In this document: piece by piece, positions 8,164 to 18,020 of the stretch | Layout of the letters: every line of letters begins with the position of its first letter | Numbering within the stretch: position 1 is the stretch's first letter | Source: Brumimicrobium mesophilum | GTDB lineage: Bacteria > Bacteroidota > Bacteroidia > Flavobacteriales_D > Crocinitomicaceae | Direction of reading: 5' to 3' | Assembly: GCF_003025005.1 (NCBI RefSeq) | Contig: NZ_PVSS01000014.1 | Span: 1-64,000 of the forward strand | DNA: 64,000 nucleotides | Program-made: the position numbers and the translations under genes | Notes under the pieces: model-generated | Database searches by the model: none | Told to the model about the DNA's origin: nothing | The model's input: only the letters and a program-made list of their open reading frames with translations

Positions 8164-10271
8164 TAATCTTGTAAACTAATTATTCTGTTATTATTTACTT
8201 CGTAATAGGTAACATTCTGTCCTTTAATCAATTGAAATAAATTTGGAGAAAGCTCTTGAATTCGGTCATAATTGGATGCAACAACAGTTTCATTCGAAAT
8301 AGTCAAAAGTCCATAAAATCCAGCTTGTTTAACCAATAAAATATCATTTGACATTCTTTTTATAGATTCAAACGCTATGGGGATAATTTCTTCATTTTCT
8401 AAACCAATTACTCCCATTAAATCGTCTCTTTCTACAATTGCTCCACCGTTTACAAATCCATAAGCATATGAGTACTGATACTTTATTTTCAAATAAACGT
8501 CTTTATTTGAGTATCCCCAACCATCACCTTTTGTAATAGGAATTAACTCCCCAAAAGTTCCAATTCCTGTAAAAATTGCTGGAAGTACTGATTTTCCCAG
8601 ACTATCCATCATTGCGAATTTTCCATTTCTTTTTATAACGACGTGACCATTTTCAAATTGTGCAAATTGCGTATAATTTGAATAAGGAGTATGTTCCATT
8701 GGAATAATAATTTTCCCTTTGCCATCGATATAGCCATATTGACCATTTTTTTCGATAATTGCTCGATTGTTTTTCAAAACTCCAATTTGATCAAAACTTT
8801 CTGCAAACAAATATTCACCATTGGCATACATTAGATTTACACTATCTCTCGTTTCATGTATAAAAATCGAATCTTTGAAATGCTTTAAGCTTCCATTTTC
8901 AACCGAGACAACAAATGAACCGTCCTTTTTAATATATCCTTTCTCTTCATTCTTTCTTACCAAAGCCATACCCTTATCAAATGAAAAGGCTTCATCATAC
9001 ATTGTAGAAAAGGCTAAAGAACCATCTAAGGTGTAGTATTGAAAACCTTTCTCTTCCTGCACATAAGCCAACCCCTCTGAAAACACTCCAATATCTTTAT
9101 ACTTTGGATTTAAGATATATGTTCCAGAAACATCAATTATTCCATACTTGTCATTTTCCAAAACAATGGCTCTACCTTGATCGAAATCCATTGCCTCTTC
9201 ATATTTATAATCAATAAGCAGAACCCCATCTTTATTAATGTAACCATAAATCCCATTCTTTGCCACTACGGCCAACCCATTATTAAATTCACCTGCAAAT
9301 TCGTATTTAGCCGGTATTACTACATTACCGCTCTCGTCCATAAATCCATATTGCTCATTTTTTATGAATTGGAATATTTTCTTGCCAACAAGTTTTAAAT
9401 CTTGCTGTATTAAATCTTGGAAAGGAAAATCTGAATAATCATTAGAAAACTTCTCAATTGTTTCCTTTTTGTAATCTGCTATGGATAAGCGATACAAACT
9501 GGTCCAAGCGTCATTAATAAATGGATTTTTTGGAAAACTGCGAATAAAAGTCCTGTATTCTGCAATTGTTCCTGCTTTGGTTTCTAACGAGTAAATTTGG
9601 AATTCTGCATCCCTAACAAGCGGATTATCTGGAAATTTATTAATAAAATCAACATAACTCTGTGTAAGGCCTTCTATTATTGTTTCATCAAATTGAGCAC
9701 GAAATAATAGAGTTTGCGCCTTATTTTCCCATTTTTCGTTCTGATATTTTTTCAGGAATTCAATATAGGCTGTACTTGAACCTATTGACTTCGCATTCAG
9801 GAAAGCCAAAGAATCTCTTCTCTGTTCGGCTAATTCTTTAAAGACAGACCAAGGGTATTTTGCAATAAAACCTTGATAAGCCAAAACTGTATTTTCATCA
9901 ACCGTTTTGTTAAAAGCTAAATCACTAATTTCTTTCCTGTGTAGTTTTGCCTTCTCTAAACTAAAATCAAGTTTTTCTTTCCATTTAATTTGAGTTTTCT
10001 CCTTCGACTCTTTAAACGATTCTACGGAAAGTAAACTATAATGGTATGCAGAGTCCAAATTGTGGAAAGGATTATCATTTCTAAAATAGATTACACTTAA
10101 ACCATAGGACGCTGGAGACTTTTCTTTTTGAATAGATTTTTCAAAGTTCTTTTTTGCCTCAAAATAGTTGAAAGAATCAAGCGATTCAAATCCCTTTTGA
10201 ATTTTACAAGAACCTAGAGTAATGAGGAATAGTCCAAGTGAAGATAAGAATATATATTTGTATCGCGTCAT
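8163..10271 (-). CDS. WG-repeat lipoprotein with TPR-like N-terminal half
   Basis: A 702-residue probable outer-membrane lipoprotein: the signal peptide ends in the lipobox LGSC (Cys22). Residues about 30-290 are helical with TPR-like spacing (FIKNFPxxPLVRDAE-type segments). Residues about 300-690 hold repeated WG-type beta units of the form YGFMDESGNVVIPAKYE, with near-copies GYINKDG, GIIDVSG, GYIDGKG and GVIGLEN. WG repeats are assumed to bind ligands or partners, but no activity is established. It is the first gene of a three-gene reverse operon with the TonB-like and O-antigen-ligase-like genes, so envelope assembly is a reasonable guess. Confidence 0.8.
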   Translation of the reverse strand: MTRYKYIFLSSLGLFLITLGSCKIQKGFESLDSFNYFEAKKNFEKSIQKEKSPASYGLSVIYFRNDNPFHNLDSAYHYSLLSVESFKESKEKTQIKWKEKLDFSLEKAKLHRKEISDLAFNKTVDENTVLAYQGFIAKYPWSVFKELAEQRRDSLAFLNAKSIGSSTAYIEFLKKYQNEKWENKAQTLLFRAQFDETIIEGLTQSYVDFINKFPDNPLVRDAEFQIYSLETKAGTIAEYRTFIRSFPKNPFINDAWTSLYRLSIADYKKETIEKFSNDYSDFPFQDLIQQDLKLVGKKIFQFIKNEQYGFMDESGNVVIPAKYEFAGEFNNGLAVVAKNGIYGYINKDGVLLIDYKYEEAMDFDQGRAIVLENDKYGIIDVSGTYILNPKYKDIGVFSEGLAYVQEEKGFQYYTLDGSLAFSTMYDEAFSFDKGMALVRKNEEKGYIKKDGSFVVSVENGSLKHFKDSIFIHETRDSVNLMYANGEYLFAESFDQIGVLKNNRAIIEKNGQYGYIDGKGKIIIPMEHTPYSNYTQFAQFENGHVVIKRNGKFAMMDSLGKSVLPAIFTGIGTFGELIPITKGDGWGYSNKDVYLKIKYQYSYAYGFVNGGAIVERDDLMGVIGLENEEIIPIAFESIKRMSNDILLVKQAGFYGLLTISNETVVASNYDRIQELSPNLFQLIKGQNVTYYEVNNNRIISLQD

Positions 10272-10287
10272 TTCGTTTTAATATAGC

Positions 10288-10296
10288 GCAAAGGTA
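10288..10296 (-). promoter_or_regulatory. Bacteroidota -7 element (TAccTTTGC)
   Basis: On the reverse strand this reads TACCTTTGC, an exact TAnnTTTGC match, 17 bp before the ATG of the WG-repeat lipoprotein. I see no convincing -33 TTTG at the usual distance. Confidence 0.45.
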
Positions 10297-10469
10297 AACA
10301 TATCCATCCAAAATAGAACTTCCATTGAACAAAGGAAAAACCTTTTTTATGAATTCTTATCAAGAAATTGGGATTGCGGAGGTATAAAATGTGGGTTGGA
10401 AAAGAAAATGATTAAATGGAGTTAAGGTAACTGAATAAAAAAACTTCATATTATCAATATTTTACCTGT

Positions 10470-11828
10470 TTAGAAGAAAAACAAAACATATATCACCAAA
10501 GTCACCACAACGGAAGCCACCAAGTTCAATAATACTCCATACCTCACCATTTCTTTTATTCGAATTAAATTTGAGGAATAAACGATAGCGTTTGGCGGCG
10601 TGGCAACTGGCAACATAAACGCGCAACTTGCACTTAATGCAACTCCTGCTGAAATTCCCAATAATGGTAAATCTAGCTCAATAGCAAATTTTCCTATCAA
10701 CGGGATAAGTAAACTTACGAGCGCCAAATTCGACATTAATTCTGTGGCGAAAAGTGCAACGCTAAAAATGACCAAGAGTAAAACTATAACAGGGAATTTA
10801 GCCAATGGTTTCATATTTTCAACTAAAAAAGACACCACATTTGCCTCGGCCAATATCGCAGCTAGGGCCATTCCACCACCAAAAAGGAAGAGAATTCCCC
10901 AAGGTAATCTATTGAGATCTTCCCAAATAAGCAGTGCTCGTTTTTCGGTTGATGGCAAAATAAACAACAAAATAGCTCCAGAAAGAGCAATTACGGTATC
11001 GTTTATTTTAATAGGCATTATTTCATTTAAAAAAGTTCTACCCATCCAAAAAGTAACAACTGTAAGAAATAAAAAAAGCACTCTTTTTTGATTGGCATCT
11101 AATTTTCGTTCCGCTATTCTAGGCATTTCAAAATTGGCCTTTCTAATGAAAAAGTAACGTAAAGTAAGGTATGACAACACCATCATAATAACCATAAAAG
11201 GTGTTCCAATCATGAACCATTCAAAAAAACTAATCGATAAATTAAACTCTTGTTCTAAAATTCCAGCCATTTGAATATTAGGTGGCGTACCTATCAAAGT
11301 TGCCGTTCCTCCAATATTCGCAGAAAAAGCAATACTCAACAATAAACCTACAGCAAACAACCGTTTTTCTCTAAACCTTGGAATAGAATTAATGACTGCA
11401 ATGGCAATCGGCAGCATCATCAACGTAGTTGCCGTATTACTGATCCACATACTCAACAAAGCAGTTGAAAACATAAATCCTCCTAAAATTCTATTCGGTG
11501 TTCGCCCGAATAATCGCAATATAGTAAAAGCAATTTGTTCGTGTAATTTCCATTTTTCAATTCCCAATGCCAAAATAAAACCTCCTAAAAACAGAAATAT
11601 CATCTGATTCCCATAAGATTGTGCCAAGATATCATTAGGGATTAATTCAAAAGGAACACCAACTGCTATGGGCAACAAAGCAGTCACATAAAGAGGAACT
11701 GGTTGAAAAATCCACCAATAAACCATCCATAGGGCCAAACCAAGTGCTGAACTATCGAATGCAGAAATATCGAATTGTCGAATGCCGAAAAACAAGACTA
11801 TTCCGATTATAAAATGTAAATATTTCAC
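10470..11828 (-). CDS. DASS/SLC13-family anion symporter
   Basis: A 452-residue inner-membrane transporter with about 11-12 hydrophobic helices. The duplicated SNT/SNx substrate motifs of the DASS family are visible as SNTATTLMMLPIA and the later ELMSNLALVSLLIPL, with the conserved GTPPNIQMAG and ATPPNAIVYSS segments. Family members carry Na+-coupled di- or tricarboxylates, sulfate or phosphate; the sequence does not settle which. The gene appears monocistronic: it is divergent from the amidohydrolase gene and separated from the WG gene by about 200 bp without recognisable features apart from the WG promoter. Confidence 0.87.
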   Translation of the reverse strand: MKYLHFIIGIVLFFGIRQFDISAFDSSALGLALWMVYWWIFQPVPLYVTALLPIAVGVPFELIPNDILAQSYGNQMIFLFLGGFILALGIEKWKLHEQIAFTILRLFGRTPNRILGGFMFSTALLSMWISNTATTLMMLPIAIAVINSIPRFREKRLFAVGLLLSIAFSANIGGTATLIGTPPNIQMAGILEQEFNLSISFFEWFMIGTPFMVIMMVLSYLTLRYFFIRKANFEMPRIAERKLDANQKRVLFLFLTVVTFWMGRTFLNEIMPIKINDTVIALSGAILLFILPSTEKRALLIWEDLNRLPWGILFLFGGGMALAAILAEANVVSFLVENMKPLAKFPVIVLLLVIFSVALFATELMSNLALVSLLIPLIGKFAIELDLPLLGISAGVALSASCAFMLPVATPPNAIVYSSNLIRIKEMVRYGVLLNLVASVVVTLVIYVLFFF

Positions 11829-11982
11829 TAGATTATGAGTGTTATTATATTGGTTTCTATGCTTATCCCCTCAGAATATTCAAGGCTTAATTGAACAAAA
11901 ATAATCAAATTCTATTTGCAATTTTAGTTTCTTATTAATTCGATAGAAATCTTCTTATTTTTACATTTCAAAACAAATAAAA

Positions 11983-13611
11983 ATGAAATACTTCATCCTC
12001 CTTACATTAATGCTTGCTTTGGGTTCTTGTTATAAAGGAAAAAGCGTTGACCTGATCATTCATAACGCCAAAGTGCACATTATGAATGACAAACTTGAAA
12101 TTGCAGAAGCTATTGCGATAAAGGATGGAGAAATTGTTGAAGTTGGTCCAGAAAGACAAATTTTGAATAAATATTCTGCTGAAACCACAATTAACGCGCA
12201 GTCTAAAGATGTTTTCCCTGGTTTCCATGATGCACATGGACATATCATGAGTTTGGCCAAACAAAAACTCAATGTTGATTTGCGCGACACCCGTTCTTAC
12301 TACGAGGTGATTTCAAAATTAGAAAAGCATCAAAACAAGAATAACCAAGAAGTTCTAATTGGAAGAGGTTGGGATCAAAGTATGTGGAATGAAAAAGAAT
12401 TGCCAAATAATGATTTATTAAATGAAGCGTTTCCGACTATTCCTGTTGCATTAACAAGAATAGATGGTCATGCGATGCTTGTGAACAAAGCTATGTTGGG
12501 TCATGTTGGAATTACAGATACAACGATTGTAGATGGTGGTGTAATCAAACTAGAAAACGGAAAACTTACAGGAATTCTTCTGGATCACGCTTTAGATTTG
12601 GTAAATTTCAAATTGCCAAAACCTAATAAAGAACAATTGAAGAAGGCGATTCTTCAAATTCAAGATGAACTTTTAGCCGCTGGAATAACCCATGTTCACG
12701 AAGCAGGACTATATAAAGAAGATCTGGATATATTTATAGACTTAGCCACAGAAAATTCTTTGCAAATTTACGTTTATGCCATGTTACTCCCAACCAAAGA
12801 AAATATTCAATTCGCTAAGGAAAATGCCTATTACAAAAACAATCGCCTTTCAGTTCGTAGTTTTAAAGTAATCGCTGATGGCGCACTAGGTTCACATGGC
12901 GCATGTCTAATTGAACCTTATTCAGATGATTCATCAACAACTGGAATTCTGCTAAAATCACCAGAAGAAATTATGGACATTTTCACCCTTGCAAAAGATT
13001 TAAAGTACCAGGTCAATACTCATTGTATTGGAGACTCTGCCAATCGTTTGGTTTTGAACATCATCGACACTTTGATGAATGACGTACAAGATCATCGATG
13101 GAGAATTGAACATGCTCAAATCGTAAAACCATCTGACTATAAACTATTTAGTTCAGCAAGAGTTCTTCCTTCAGTTCAACCAACTCATGCCACTTCAGAC
13201 CAACGTTGGGCAGCACATCATATAGGAAAAGAACGTTTAAACAACGGTGCCTATGCTTACAATAGTCTGCACAAGCACTCAGGGATGATATTATTTGGAA
13301 CAGATTTCCCTATTGAACATTATGATCCTTTTGCCACCATTCATGCTGCAGTTCAAAGAAAAAATTCGAACGATGAACCTATTGAAGGTTTTTTAAAAGA
13401 TGAAGCTGTTTCTTTACCAACGACTTTAAAAGCGATGACATTATGGGCTGCTTACGGATGTTTTGCTGAATCTGAGGTAGGAACTTTGGAAAAAGGGAAA
13501 ATTGCTAATATTTCTATTTTCGACCAAAATGTGACGAGTACTGAGAAGTTTTTACCAAACTATTCTTGGGTTACAATTGTTGATGGTAAAATTGTGCATG
13601 ACATGCGTTGA
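11983..13611 (+). CDS. YtcJ-like amidohydrolase lipoprotein
   Basis: A 542-residue member of the metal-dependent amidohydrolase superfamily (amidohydro_3, YtcJ/NfdA-like). The metal site begins with FHDAHGH (H85 and H87). Further ligands are likely in the HVHEAG, NTHCIGD and IEHAQIV segments, with the final Asp in LFGTDFPIEH. The N-terminus is a lipoprotein signal (LGSC, Cys16), so the enzyme should sit in the periplasm or outer membrane. This subfamily hydrolyses N-substituted amides, but the natural substrate is unknown. It is followed 60 bp later by the FG-GAP gene on the same strand. Confidence 0.86.
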   Translation: MKYFILLTLMLALGSCYKGKSVDLIIHNAKVHIMNDKLEIAEAIAIKDGEIVEVGPERQILNKYSAETTINAQSKDVFPGFHDAHGHIMSLAKQKLNVDLRDTRSYYEVISKLEKHQNKNNQEVLIGRGWDQSMWNEKELPNNDLLNEAFPTIPVALTRIDGHAMLVNKAMLGHVGITDTTIVDGGVIKLENGKLTGILLDHALDLVNFKLPKPNKEQLKKAILQIQDELLAAGITHVHEAGLYKEDLDIFIDLATENSLQIYVYAMLLPTKENIQFAKENAYYKNNRLSVRSFKVIADGALGSHGACLIEPYSDDSSTTGILLKSPEEIMDIFTLAKDLKYQVNTHCIGDSANRLVLNIIDTLMNDVQDHRWRIEHAQIVKPSDYKLFSSARVLPSVQPTHATSDQRWAAHHIGKERLNNGAYAYNSLHKHSGMILFGTDFPIEHYDPFATIHAAVQRKNSNDEPIEGFLKDEAVSLPTTLKAMTLWAAYGCFAESEVGTLEKGKIANISIFDQNVTSTEKFLPNYSWVTIVDGKIVHDMR

Positions 13612-13671
13612 TTTTCAAATCCATTAGGTGAAGAAATATAAAATCAATAAATTTACTTGAATTAATTCTTA

Positions 13672-15933
13672 ATGGAACTAAACTTTAAAATAATGAAAAC
13701 TTTTGCTTTACTTCTGTTCAATAGTTTCATTTTTCTATTTGTTAATTTTAGTCATGCCCAATTTGGTTTTATTTTCAGCGACAGCATTCAAGTTAAAAAA
13801 GGGGGCAACACATTAGAGTTTCCTTGGGCAGGCGGATTAAATCATGCTCAATTCTCAACTATTGATGTAGATTTTGATGGAATGGAAGATTTATTCATTT
13901 TCGATCGAAGCGCAAATCAAATTCGTATATTCAAAACAGTTCTGCTTAATGGTGTTAAAAGCTATCAGTATTTAAACAACACCAGAGATTTATTCCCTAA
14001 AGATATACGCTATAAGGCTACGATGGTAGACTTCAATGGAGATGGTAAAAAAGACATTTTCACTTATGGCATTGGAGGTGTAAAAGTTTATCGAAATATT
14101 GGAAATGCTGCAATTGGATTACAATGGATCTTGGAAAAATCAGTTCTACAATCAATTTATTCAAATGGTAACTTATCCAACCTTTATGTAAGTTCGATAG
14201 ATATTCCTGCCTTTACAGATGTAGATGGAGATGGCGATACAGATGTATTAACCTTTAATATTGGAGGGCAACAGGTAGAATATCATAAAAATACATCCAT
14301 GGAAAATTATGGGATTCCTGATTCTCTAGAATTTCAACTTGAAGATGCATGTTGGGGAAAATTCATTGAAAGTGACACTGATAATAATATCCAACTAAAT
14401 TCAAACGTTGGGCCTTGCGATCCTTCTAATATTACTTTTCCTCAAAATGGAGTTCGGCATGCGGGCTCAAGTTTGTTAGCCCTTGATTTAAATAATGACA
14501 ATGCTCTAGATTTGATTCTGGGCGATGTTTCACATTATAACTTAACTTCTTTGACCAATGGAGCACTGCCGAATGAAGAGGCTTTAATGACAGCTCAAGA
14601 CCCAAATTTCCCAAGCAACACCACTCCAGTAAATCTTCCAATTTTCCCAGCTCCTTTTTATATTGATGTGAACCATGACGGAATAAAGGATTTGGTAATT
14701 GGCACAAATGCTAGTGGAGGTTCAGAAAACTTAGAAAGTGTTTGGTATTACCAGAATCTAGGTTCGAATTCTAATCCAAATTTTTCTTATGTCAAAAAGA
14801 ATTTTCTTCAAGATCAAATGATAGAAAATGGAAAGGGTTCTATTCCTGTTTTAATTGATTTAAACAATGATGGATTGAAGGATTTATTGGTGGCTTCAAA
14901 TTTTAGATTTTTAGATCCCGCAGATAAAATTTCGAAAATTCAGTATTATCAAAATACAGGTACTGTTGATACGCCTGCGTTCACTTTTATTTCAGACGAT
15001 TGGCTTTCACTGTCAAACGGAGGGTACGGTTTGAGAATGCATCCAGCTTTTGGAGATTTAAATGGAAATGGGCAAGTTGAAATGATTATAGGAACTTCAG
15101 CCGGAAATCTTCATTTATACAACAAAACTGGGAATGGTCCAGAAAATTTTGTGTTGGATCAAATTAACATGACTGACAATTTAGGTCAAGTTATTCAAGT
15201 AGGTGCTTTCGCATCTCCACAAATTTTTGACCTCAACAACGATGGTTTATTGGATATTATTATTGGAGAGAAAAATGCCGGATTAACATTTTATAAAAAT
15301 ATTGGAACTCCTACACTACCGTCTTTTGAATTAATTACAAATGACTTAGGTCAAATAGACATGGGGGAACAATTTATTCCTGATAATTATTCTGTTCCAG
15401 CTTTTGTTCGACACAATGACACAACCCATTTATTTATTGGAAACAGAAAAGGATCAATATATTACTATAGGGAAATCGATGAAAACTTAGAAGATGGAGA
15501 TTCATTTTCATTATTGTCAGATAATTATTCTTTCATAAATACAGGAGCTTATTCTGCACCTTTTATTGATAAAATACATTCTGATGGCAGGTATAGCATG
15601 TTTGTAGGAACGGATTTAGGTGGAATTTGGTCATATATCGCTGGTACTTCAAGTGATCTAATTTTATCAATTAACGAATTAGAAAAAATTGATAAGAAAA
15701 TTAACATTCACCCTAACCCTAGCAAAACTGGACTATTTACAATTAATTTAGGTGAAATTGATCAAGGGTTAAATATAGGAGTTTACGATAATTTAGGTCA
15801 GCTGATTAAAGAAAGTAAACAACTTTGGGGACACGCACACTTGGATTTATCCAATTCAGCGAAAGGGGTTTATACTGTCATTTTTAAAAGTACGACGCAA
15901 TTTGTTTCCACAAAAAGAATTGTGATTCAATGA
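13672..15933 (+). CDS. FG-GAP/VCBS-repeat protein with T9SS sorting domain
   Basis: A secreted 753-residue protein. The signal peptide core begins at Met8 (MKTFALLLFNS), so the real start may be the ATG at 13693. Several Ca-binding-like FG-GAP loops of the form DxDxDGxxD or DLNNDGLLDI recur (for example near residues 64, 125, 184, 281, 340, 400 and 528), consistent with a beta-propeller. The last 70 residues (IHPNPSKTGLFTI ... GVYTVIFKS ... KRIVIQ) are a type A T9SS sorting domain. The protein is therefore probably exported through the T9SS and released or anchored at the surface. A ligand or enzymatic role is not evident. Confidence 0.85.
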   Translation: MELNFKIMKTFALLLFNSFIFLFVNFSHAQFGFIFSDSIQVKKGGNTLEFPWAGGLNHAQFSTIDVDFDGMEDLFIFDRSANQIRIFKTVLLNGVKSYQYLNNTRDLFPKDIRYKATMVDFNGDGKKDIFTYGIGGVKVYRNIGNAAIGLQWILEKSVLQSIYSNGNLSNLYVSSIDIPAFTDVDGDGDTDVLTFNIGGQQVEYHKNTSMENYGIPDSLEFQLEDACWGKFIESDTDNNIQLNSNVGPCDPSNITFPQNGVRHAGSSLLALDLNNDNALDLILGDVSHYNLTSLTNGALPNEEALMTAQDPNFPSNTTPVNLPIFPAPFYIDVNHDGIKDLVIGTNASGGSENLESVWYYQNLGSNSNPNFSYVKKNFLQDQMIENGKGSIPVLIDLNNDGLKDLLVASNFRFLDPADKISKIQYYQNTGTVDTPAFTFISDDWLSLSNGGYGLRMHPAFGDLNGNGQVEMIIGTSAGNLHLYNKTGNGPENFVLDQINMTDNLGQVIQVGAFASPQIFDLNNDGLLDIIIGEKNAGLTFYKNIGTPTLPSFELITNDLGQIDMGEQFIPDNYSVPAFVRHNDTTHLFIGNRKGSIYYYREIDENLEDGDSFSLLSDNYSFINTGAYSAPFIDKIHSDGRYSMFVGTDLGGIWSYIAGTSSDLILSINELEKIDKKINIHPNPSKTGLFTINLGEIDQGLNIGVYDNLGQLIKESKQLWGHAHLDLSNSAKGVYTVIFKSTTQFVSTKRIVIQ

Positions 15934-15985
15934 TTTTTTCACCCTATAGAGGCCCAATGCATTACGCATCAACGGGGTGAAAAAA
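15934..15985. terminator. Bidirectional terminator carrying a dispersed palindromic core
   Basis: The outer arms TTTTTTCACCC (15934-15944) and GGGTGAAAAAA (15975-15985) pair perfectly and supply U-tracts in both directions between two convergent genes. The interior (15947-15973) centres on AATGCATT and matches 22 of 27 bases with the core of the element at 48362-48388. Confidence 0.75.
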
Positions 15986-15988
15986 AAA

Positions 15989-16801
15989 TTACAATTCCAC
16001 TACTTCTAAAAATCCATCTTGTATTTCAAATTGACCTTCTAAATCCGGTGCTGAATCAAATATTCCAAACATGGTAGAACCAGAACCTGTCATTGCCGCA
16101 TAGCTAGCTCCTAAATCATACAACTTAGCTTTTATTGATTTTAACTCTGGAAAAGCCATTAGAGAAGGTTCTTCAAAATCATTCTCTAAAGTTTCCTTCC
16201 AATTTGGAATTGGTTCATTTAAAATATCCTCCAGTAGATAAATTGGCGTTTTTGGATTTATTCTTCCATACGCATCTGCAGTACTAAAATGCAAGCCAAC
16301 ATTCACCAAAACTAATGTTTTACCTTTCAAATCTAAATCAAAAGGTGTGAGTTTATCTCCTTTACCGGTGGCTATTTGTGGTATGGCTTCAATAAAAAAC
16401 GGGCAATCTGAGCCCAATTTAGCAGCTCTATTTTTTAAATCCTCTGTACTTAATCCCAATAAAAATAATTCATTCAGAACTTTTAAAGCGTAAGCACCAT
16501 TCGAAGACCCACCACCTAAACCTCCACCCATTGGAATATTTTTGTACAAATAAATTGAAACAGGAGGAATATCAAATTCGTCTTTCAAGATTTCATAAGC
16601 ACGAACAACCAAATTTTTACTTTTATCGCCTGGAATAGCTAATCCACCAGATTCAAATTGAAATTTTTCAGCTGGTACAATTTCTAGAACATCCTTAACT
16701 GGAACAGGATACATCAATGAATTTATCTCATGAAAACCATCTTTTCTTTTAGAAAGAATGTGCAATCCGAGGTTTATTTTGCATATTGGGAATGATATCA
16801 T
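15989..16801 (-). CDS. ispE: 4-diphosphocytidyl-2-C-methyl-D-erythritol kinase
   Basis: IspE phosphorylates CDP-methylerythritol in the MEP isoprenoid pathway, in the cytoplasm. The start at 16801 gives MISFPICKINLGL with catalytic Lys8; the GHMP-kinase glycine loop PMGGGLGGGSS is at 90-100 and catalytic Asp132 lies in GSDCPFF. The 270-residue length is normal. The frame extends 58 codons further upstream, but that part is antisense to accA and would put junk before the motif. A TAcaTTTG element ends 6 bp before the chosen ATG, so the message may be nearly leaderless. Confidence 0.92.
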   Translation of the reverse strand: MISFPICKINLGLHILSKRKDGFHEINSLMYPVPVKDVLEIVPAEKFQFESGGLAIPGDKSKNLVVRAYEILKDEFDIPPVSIYLYKNIPMGGGLGGGSSNGAYALKVLNELFLLGLSTEDLKNRAAKLGSDCPFFIEAIPQIATGKGDKLTPFDLDLKGKTLVLVNVGLHFSTADAYGRINPKTPIYLLEDILNEPIPNWKETLENDFEEPSLMAFPELKSIKAKLYDLGASYAAMTGSGSTMFGIFDSAPDLEGQFEIQDGFLEVVEL

Positions 16802-16806
16802 AGTTA

Positions 16807-16814
16807 CAAATGTA
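16807..16814 (-). promoter_or_regulatory. Bacteroidota -7 element for ispE (TAcaTTTG)
   Basis: Reverse-strand TACATTTG ends only six bases before the ispE ATG, so transcription would begin at or very near the start codon. It lies in the 64-bp divergent gap to accA. Confidence 0.4.
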
Positions 16815-16865
16815 GAAATAGCTATTAATTTTTTGTAACTTTCACCGCTCAAAAGAATATAAAAA

Positions 16866-17819
16866 ATGTCAATATACTTAGATTTCGAAGAACCATTGAA
16901 AGCATTAGAGGACCAAATTGCAAAAGCGCAAGAAATTGGACAAGATGCAGAATTAGACATGACTGATAAAATCAAAGCTTTAGAATTAAAGCTAGAGGAG
17001 AAAACCGTTGAGATTTTTTCTAATCTTACGCCTTGGCAAAGAGTACAATTATCACGTCATCCAGAAAGACCTTATACATTAGCTTATATAGATGCAATTA
17101 CCCATGGTGATTTCCAAGAACTACACGGAGACAGAAACGTTGGTGATGACAAAGCCATGGTAGGTGGCTGGGGTTCAATTGATGGAAAAACAGTAATGTT
17201 TATTGGTCAACAAAAAGGAATGAACACCAAAATGCGTCAATACCGTAATTTTGGAATGGCCAATCCGGAAGGATACAGAAAAGCCTTGCGCTTAATGAAA
17301 ATGGCTGAAAAGTTCAATAAACCAATTGTAACTTTTATTGATACACCTGGTGCATTTCCAGGTTTAGAAGCTGAAGAGCGTGGTCAAGGTGAAGCAATTG
17401 CAAGAAATATTTACGAAATGATGAACATAAAAGTTCCTATCATTTGTATTATTATTGGTGAGGGTGCTTCTGGTGGAGCATTAGGAATTGGTGTGGGAGA
17501 CAAAGTAATCATGCTTGAAAACACATGGTATTCTGTAATTTCTCCAGAATCTTGTTCATCAATTCTTTGGAGATCTTGGGATTACAAAGAAAAAGCAGCA
17601 GAAGCATTGAAATTGACTTCTGAAGACATGAAAAGATTGAAGCTTGTTGACGGAATTATTAAAGAACCTATAAACGGAGCGCATAGAAATAAGGAAGAGA
17701 TGTTTGCTACAGTAAAACGTGAAGTAAAACGCCAAATCACTTTATTATCTAAATTAGAACCTTTAGAACGTTGCGAAAAAAGAATGAATAAATTTATAGA
17801 TATGGGTGTTTATAAGTAA
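16866..17819 (+). CDS. accA: Acetyl-CoA carboxylase carboxyltransferase subunit alpha
   Basis: AccA, with AccD, transfers the carboxyl group from biotin to acetyl-CoA to give malonyl-CoA for fatty-acid synthesis. The 317-residue protein has the family's helical N-terminus, the [14 protein letters not shown] and [10 protein letters not shown] segments, and the oxyanion-loop region [15 protein letters not shown] followed by [14 protein letters not shown]. It is divergent from ispE and closes with a strong hairpin terminator, so it is probably transcribed alone; accB, accC and accD are not in the window. Confidence 0.96.
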   Translation: MSIYLDFEEPLKALEDQIAKAQEIGQDAELDMTDKIKALELKLEEKTVEIFSNLTPWQRVQLSRHPERPYTLAYIDAITHGDFQELHGDRNVGDDKAMVGGWGSIDGKTVMFIGQQKGMNTKMRQYRNFGMANPEGYRKALRLMKMAEKFNKPIVTFIDTPGAFPGLEAEERGQGEAIARNIYEMMNIKVPIICIIIGEGASGGALGIGVGDKVIMLENTWYSVISPESCSSILWRSWDYKEKAAEALKLTSEDMKRLKLVDGIIKEPINGAHRNKEEMFATVKREVKRQITLLSKLEPLERCEKRMNKFIDMGVYK

Positions 17820-17840
17820 ACGAACCCCATGATTACACTT

Positions 17841-17873
17841 AAAGCTTCAACTTAATGTTGAAGCTTTTTTTTT
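17841..17873 (+). terminator. Rho-independent terminator after accA
   Basis: A perfect 11-bp stem AAAGCTTCAAC / GTTGAAGCTTT with a TTAAT loop is followed by a T-run, 21 bp after the accA stop. Confidence 0.9.
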
Positions 17874-17991
17874 GTTTCAATATTCTTATAGATGAAATTT
17901 AAAAATGGCCACAGGATTATAAAGTGCCTACTTTTACAAGATTTTGGGTACCTACTCTATCTAAAACACCTCCTTTATTATAAACATTTTT

Positions 17992-17999
17992 TATCTTTG
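17992..17999 (+). promoter_or_regulatory. Bacteroidota -7 element (TAtcTTTG)
   Basis: TATCTTTG lies 21 bp before the YbaB-like ATG, matching TAnnTTTG. A -33 TTTG is not seen at the expected distance. Confidence 0.4.
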
Positions 18000-18020
18000 T
18001 AATTCATAAACACAGAAAAT

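Noticed and set aside
10600-11091. 163-codon forward frame
   Set aside because: Lies wholly antisense to the DASS transporter, whose helices and motifs are intact.
16802-16975. Upstream extension of the ispE frame by 58 codons
   Set aside because: It is antisense to the accA start, codes for a Ser-rich nonsense stretch, and places the catalytic Lys motif far from the N-terminus.
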